This document shows positions 60,553-64,000 of a stretch of 64,000 nt of DNA, one piece after another. Origin of the DNA: Propionibacteriaceae bacterium (GTDB lineage: Bacteria > Actinomycetota > Actinomycetes > Propionibacteriales > Propionibacteriaceae); the NCBI GenBank assembly GCA_017306015.1, contig JAFKJK010000009.1, positions 299,419-363,418 on the forward strand, given 5' to 3'. The notes below the pieces were generated by a model. It was not told the origin of the DNA, made no database searches, and saw nothing but the letters and a program-made list of their open reading frames with translations. The translations under genes and the position numbers were made by a program. Each line of letters starts with the position of its first letter. Within the stretch, counting starts at the first letter, position 1.

Positions 60553-63209
60553 GGCTTTGGCCTCTGCGTTCGACGTCGGTTGCCCAGGAGGCGTGCTGCG
60601 ATGGCGATCGCCAAGCCGCCGGTGCCGCTCAGCCAGGCGATCGGGCCGCCGTCGAGGGCAATGGCGATGACCGCCACGGCCGGGGCGCCGACGACGAGGC
60701 TGCCCGCGGCGAGGAGCAGCTCCTGCCGTCGGGTGATCACCGCCTGGGTCGCGGGGCGGTAGCCGAGATTGGTGAAGACATGGGCGGCGGCCGCGTTGTG
60801 GCTGTTGTCGGCCTGTCGGGCCAGGAGCAGGAGCATGCCCGCGGAGGCGATTCCGAGTGCGCCGAGCCCGATCGTCAGCGAACTGGTGGCGTCCAGGGCG
60901 ACGGCGGAGAGTCGGGTCGTTCCGGCGCGGAGCCATCCTTCGCGGACGGCCACCGCGGTCAGTGCGGTCAGTGCTGCGACCGCCGACGAGCCGAAGATCG
61001 TCACTGCCGTCCAGCCGCTGTGGCTGCGAAGAACGCGGGTGGCGATCGAGCCCAGGCTGAGCACGGCGGGCGCGCCGCGGCGCGCTTTGGCCATTGTCTG
61101 CTCAGCGCGCATTCCGACTAGGGCTTCGAAGCCGGTCAGGAGCGTGACGACGACGGCCCCCGCTGCGAAGAGCGGGCGCAGCGAGACCGGGCCGATCACG
61201 AGACAGGCCACGGCGACAGCCAGGGTGAACGTCCATGGGAGGGCCAGTTCCTCGAGCAGCTGGCGAAGGACTCGGCCTCGGCGCCAACCGATCCGACGTA
61301 ACCCTTCGACGTTTGGGCGAAGGCGGCGGGCGCTGCTGTGCGCGACGATTGCGAGCCCGGCGGCGTTGGAGGCGAGCGCGAGGATCGCCAACAACAGCGT
61401 GGTGCCGGTGAGCGCGGCGCCCACCCGCGCGGCGGCACCGAGGGTGGTCCACTCCTGGCTCACCCAGCCGAGATCCGCTGCGTCCCCTGAACGGTCGGGA
61501 AAGTAGTCGGGAACGAAGAGCGACACGGGCTGCGGTGAGGAGCCGGCGACGATCGTCGCGGACAATCCCAGTGCCTGGATCTGGCCGGCGATGGCCGCGA
61601 TCCGCTGCTGGGCTTGCGCGGTGTAGCCGGTGATGCCGCCCACGCGCACCCGCACCGCGTCGATCGGGGTTTGGCCGCGCAAGGTTCGCCCTCCCTCGAG
61701 ATCGGTGAACGCTCCGGGGGCGGCGGTGATGAAGTCCACATTGGACAGGTTCGCAGCGACCGGCTCACGCTTGTCCGTGCTCGACGTCCGCCAGGTGCCA
61801 TCGGCTGAGGACACTCCCAGCGGGACGTAGGACGCCTGTTGGCTGGACGGGTCGTTGAGGTCGGCCGTGGTGTAGACGCCGAGCGGCGCCGGCAGAGCAC
61901 CCGATGCTGCACCGGCGGCATCGGCTGAGCGATACGCGCGGACGCGGCCGGCCTTGGGATCCATGCCGTTCGCGACTGCTTGCGGGTCGGCCTCACTGGA
62001 GCCGTCGGCTCTGACGATGCCGGCCGGCACGACCTGGAACCCGGCACCCCCGCCGGGGGGTGTCTTGGCGGTGTAGTCGGGCCGGCCGATCAGCATCGGT
62101 GCGAGTGAGGTGACCGGCTGCGACAATGACATCGCACCGTCGTCGTCGGGACGGGTCGACCCCGGCCACAAGAGGGTCAGGTCGGGGCTGGAGAACGGAA
62201 CCAGAGCAGAACTCACGTCACCGCGCACGGACCGCGGTGAAGAGAAGTCCGATGCGGTCAACGACTCCAGCAACCCAGGGTCGGCCAGCTCGGCAGCGGT
62301 GAAAGTGCGTTTCGCCAGCGCGATGTCGACGCGCACGGTGAGCTTGCGCGCCGGTTCGCTGTTCACCACCATCGGCACCACGGGCGCCTGATCGGCCGAC
62401 CGACGCGCGGCCACGTCGATGTCGGCTCTCGGCTTGAGGAACGAGTCGCCCTTGACTAGGTCCGCCCACTTGGTGCTGGCGGACCGGTCGGCAGGCAAGC
62501 CCACCAATGGGGCCAGGAATGCGCCGCCCTCAGGCCCCAGCAACGCGGCCTCGGCGACCGGATCGACCGCGACCACGGTGGAACCGAAACCGGGCAGTGC
62601 TCCGAGCGGAACCACGAAGCCGGTGTCGATCCACACCGGGGCGAAACCCTGCGGTCTCCCGTCGCCGTAGGCGGTGTCCCTGAGCGTTCCCAGATCAGCG
62701 GCCGCGCGCTTCTGGAGCCGAACCCGGCCGCTGCCTCGCGCCACAACGACCTCGTCGTCCCCGTCGCTGCCGGGAAGCACCGTTGTAGCGGTGAGCTGAG
62801 CGACCAGCCCGCCGTCAGGCACCACCGATGTCCCCGTGGCCGGGTCGTCACTCACCCACAAGGCCGGGGACAACGCGAGCCGCCGAAGCGATCCGACCAT
62901 ACCGATCGGCGCTGCCACCTCGACGCCGTCGATCCCGCGAATCCTGGCAAGATCATCAACGGACACCCCGCCCGTTCCGGCGGTCGCCACGAAGTTCGGA
63001 TCCACCATCCCGTTGGTCCGGGCCGCGCCGAAGTCCTGATCGCGAGAGGTCACCAGAATGTCGTAGCGGCCGCGCCAGTTCTCATCCAGGGTGGTCTCGA
63101 GGCGAACACTGGTCTGGGCACCCAAGGCCGCGACCGCCAGGAGAACCCCGCCGGTCAAGGCTGCCGAGACCCAGCGCAGCCTCGACGTCGCTGAGGTAAT
63201 GATCAGCAA
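60549..63209 (-). CDS. FtsX/MacB-like ABC transporter permease (paralogue 3)
   Basis: 886 residues from a TTG at 63209 that overlaps the end of the secreted-protein gene (coupled reading). Near the N-terminus is RGRYDILVTS...GMVDPNFVATAGTGGVSV...GVEVAAPIGM, the motif shared with paralogues 1 and 2. A long external region runs to about 600. Helices then fill the C-terminus (TLLLAILALASNAAGLAIVAH and later LTIGLGALGIASAGMLLLLA). The TTG start is odd but an ordinary start is not better placed. Confidence 0.82.
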   Translation of the reverse strand: MLIITSATSRLRWVSAALTGGVLLAVAALGAQTSVRLETTLDENWRGRYDILVTSRDQDFGAARTNGMVDPNFVATAGTGGVSVDDLARIRGIDGVEVAAPIGMVGSLRRLALSPALWVSDDPATGTSVVPDGGLVAQLTATTVLPGSDGDDEVVVARGSGRVRLQKRAAADLGTLRDTAYGDGRPQGFAPVWIDTGFVVPLGALPGFGSTVVAVDPVAEAALLGPEGGAFLAPLVGLPADRSASTKWADLVKGDSFLKPRADIDVAARRSADQAPVVPMVVNSEPARKLTVRVDIALAKRTFTAAELADPGLLESLTASDFSSPRSVRGDVSSALVPFSSPDLTLLWPGSTRPDDDGAMSLSQPVTSLAPMLIGRPDYTAKTPPGGGAGFQVVPAGIVRADGSSEADPQAVANGMDPKAGRVRAYRSADAAGAASGALPAPLGVYTTADLNDPSSQQASYVPLGVSSADGTWRTSSTDKREPVAANLSNVDFITAAPGAFTDLEGGRTLRGQTPIDAVRVRVGGITGYTAQAQQRIAAIAGQIQALGLSATIVAGSSPQPVSLFVPDYFPDRSGDAADLGWVSQEWTTLGAAARVGAALTGTTLLLAILALASNAAGLAIVAHSSARRLRPNVEGLRRIGWRRGRVLRQLLEELALPWTFTLAVAVACLVIGPVSLRPLFAAGAVVVTLLTGFEALVGMRAEQTMAKARRGAPAVLSLGSIATRVLRSHSGWTAVTIFGSSAVAALTALTAVAVREGWLRAGTTRLSAVALDATSSLTIGLGALGIASAGMLLLLARQADNSHNAAAAHVFTNLGYRPATQAVITRRQELLLAAGSLVVGAPAVAVIAIALDGGPIAWLSGTGGLAIAIAARLLGNRRRTQRPKP

Positions 63210-63598
63210 TACGAACCCGCTCGCCAGGTCGTCTTGCTGTCTGCGTACACCTCACCACCGCCCTTCTCGCTGATGTAGATCTCGTGCGTCTTGGTGGTCC
63301 TGGAGCACACCGTCATCACCACGCTTCGGCCCAGACCGGTCGTCGTGGTCCCAACTTTGACGAAGTTCGCGCACCCTGGAACGTTGCACTGGAAGTTCAC
63401 GTCGTAAGGAGGCTTGTTTCCCCAAGCGGCCGCTATCGCACGCGACTGACCGGAGTTGAGGGTGGCGCTGCCCGTGAAGGACACGCCAGCCGCCGAGGCG
63501 GGTGTCGCCGCGACGACCGCAAGGGCAACGACCGCAGCCGGCAGAGCTGCGAGCCGCAGTCCCCGCCAGTACCGGCTGGTTGACTTCAGGAAGCTCAT
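63203..63598 (-). CDS. Small secreted protein with four cysteines, ending in cysteine
   Basis: 131 residues from the ATG at 63598. The signal peptide (LRLAALPAAVVALAVVAATPASA) ends at about 36. The mature part has VNFQCNVPGCANFVK, VMTVCSRTTK and a last residue cysteine (RAGSYC), giving two possible disulfides. It has a beta-rich composition. Its first six codons and leader match those of the six-cysteine peptide gene. The stop overlaps the permease start. The function is not recognised; I suggest a secreted bacteriocin-like or surface protein handled by paralogue 3. Confidence 0.72.
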   Translation of the reverse strand: MSFLKSTSRYWRGLRLAALPAAVVALAVVAATPASAAGVSFTGSATLNSGQSRAIAAAWGNKPPYDVNFQCNVPGCANFVKVGTTTTGLGRSVVMTVCSRTTKTHEIYISEKGGGEVYADSKTTWRAGSYC

Positions 63599-63640
63599 CT
63601 TTGGGCTCCTCTCGTGTTGGGGTAGTTGCCATGCTTCCAC
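63580..63640. repeat. Leader/5' block shared with 56586-56645 (copy 2)
   Basis: Same block as copy 1, with one added T in the run before GGGCTCC and a few substitutions. It contains the ribosome site and start of the four-cysteine secreted protein gene. Confidence 0.85.
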
Positions 63641-63851
63641 AGCCCCGCACCCAGCCCCTTTCCCCGATCGGGTCGACTTCGGCAGCACGACTTAGCCGAC
63701 TGGTCATATCAGCGCCGGCCTCCCGCCCAACTGGCTACGCCGAGCTGTACAGCAGCGTCCAAACGGATATGCAACAAGGGAACACCGTGGCCAACCCGCA
63801 CAGTCCGACTGGAATCGGTGGTGATCACTCTTGGTGGTGGGGGGTCAAAGG
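63641..63851. other. Non-coding stretch before the insertion sequence
   Basis: No supported gene. It contains the probable promoter for the minus-strand operon ending at 59878 and then runs into the insertion-sequence end. Confidence 0.4.
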
Positions 63852-63857
63852 TGTCGG

Positions 63858-63903
63858 CGACGGTTGAAAACGAGGCCACTGCGACGGTCGAAAACGAGGC
63901 CAC
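63858..63903. repeat. Tandem 22-bp repeats at the left end of an IS21-family element
   Basis: CGACGG(T)(T/C)GAAAACGAGGCCAC occurs at 63858-63879 and 63882-63903, one mismatch apart. IS21-family ends usually carry several such spaced direct repeats for transposase binding. The outer end is probably a TG near 63852. Confidence 0.75.
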
Positions 63904-63921
63904 CTGACCACGATTGGGTGG

Positions 63922-64000
63922 GTGATCTCGGTGGAGGACTGGGCTTTGATCAGGCGGCTGGTCGCGGAGGGCGTGCCTCAGCGTCAGGTTGCGAGGGACT
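63922..64000 (+). mobile_element. istA: IS21-family transposase IstA, N-terminal fragment cut by the window end
   Basis: From a GTG at 63922 the reading frame gives ISVEDWALIRRLVAEGVPQR, then QVARD, the N-terminal helix-turn-helix of IstA. The rest lies beyond the window. It starts just after the tandem terminal repeats, as in IS21-family elements, where IstA and the ATPase IstB follow one another. Confidence 0.75.

Noticed and set aside
46247..63598. Lactococcin 972-type bacteriocins as identity of the small secreted proteins
   Set aside because: The arrangement with ABC genes is similar, but the typical sequence pattern is absent and both proteins end in cysteine.

Overview
The window is very GC-rich, densely packed with genes, and carries families typical of Actinomycetota: four ANTAR-domain proteins, NarL-type two-component pairs, DUF6186, DUF2871 and a guanidine-III riboswitch. 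I therefore read it as a chromosomal piece of a high-GC actinobacterium, perhaps from Propionibacteriales. The genus is not determined, and no rRNA, tRNA or CRISPR array was seen.

Layout. 1-13 kb: housekeeping and stress genes. These are a TetR regulator with two palindromic operators, a SugE/Gdx exporter behind a guanidine-III riboswitch, an isocitrate-lyase-family enzyme, a permease, an OsmC/hemerythrin operon opposite an OhrR-like MarR, a GH13 enzyme, a phosphotransferase and four ANTAR proteins. 13-21 kb: a glycoside utilisation operon (GH2, GH39-like, two ABC permeases, a binding lipoprotein) run by a LacI regulator with a perfect 28-bp operator. 21-27 kb: a TetR/oxidoreductase pair, a two-component system and two small membrane proteins.

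26.8-45.7 kb: a polymorphic-toxin (Rhs/YD) island, all on the minus strand. A giant secreted Rhs protein has a signal peptide, an L-type lectin domain, PKD-like domains, a YD-repeat shell and a nuclease tip, and is interrupted by one missing base. Downstream come its DUF4241-like immunity gene, two N-truncated orphan Rhs tips (a DxGH nuclease, and a NucA/NucB-like DNase with another one-base frameshift) with their immunity genes, and then a decaying array of SMI1/KNR4-type immunity genes. Remnants of deleted toxins lie between the array genes. This looks like repeated replacement of toxin tips by recombination.

46-64 kb: three related export or immunity systems, each with a large FtsX/MacB-like permease and its ATPase. 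The most interesting is a translationally coupled operon at 56.6-50.0 kb. It starts with a short six-cysteine peptide gene, followed by a MauE-thioredoxin fusion, an ABC exporter, an S26-type peptidase, and an ATPase plus permease. I propose it makes, oxidises, cleaves, exports and resists a disulfide-rich peptide. The two sibling loci pair the permease and ATPase with small secreted proteins that end in cysteine. One of them shares a 60-bp leader with the six-cysteine peptide gene. A two-component system and another tiny secreted peptide lie between. The window ends in the left end of an IS21-family element.
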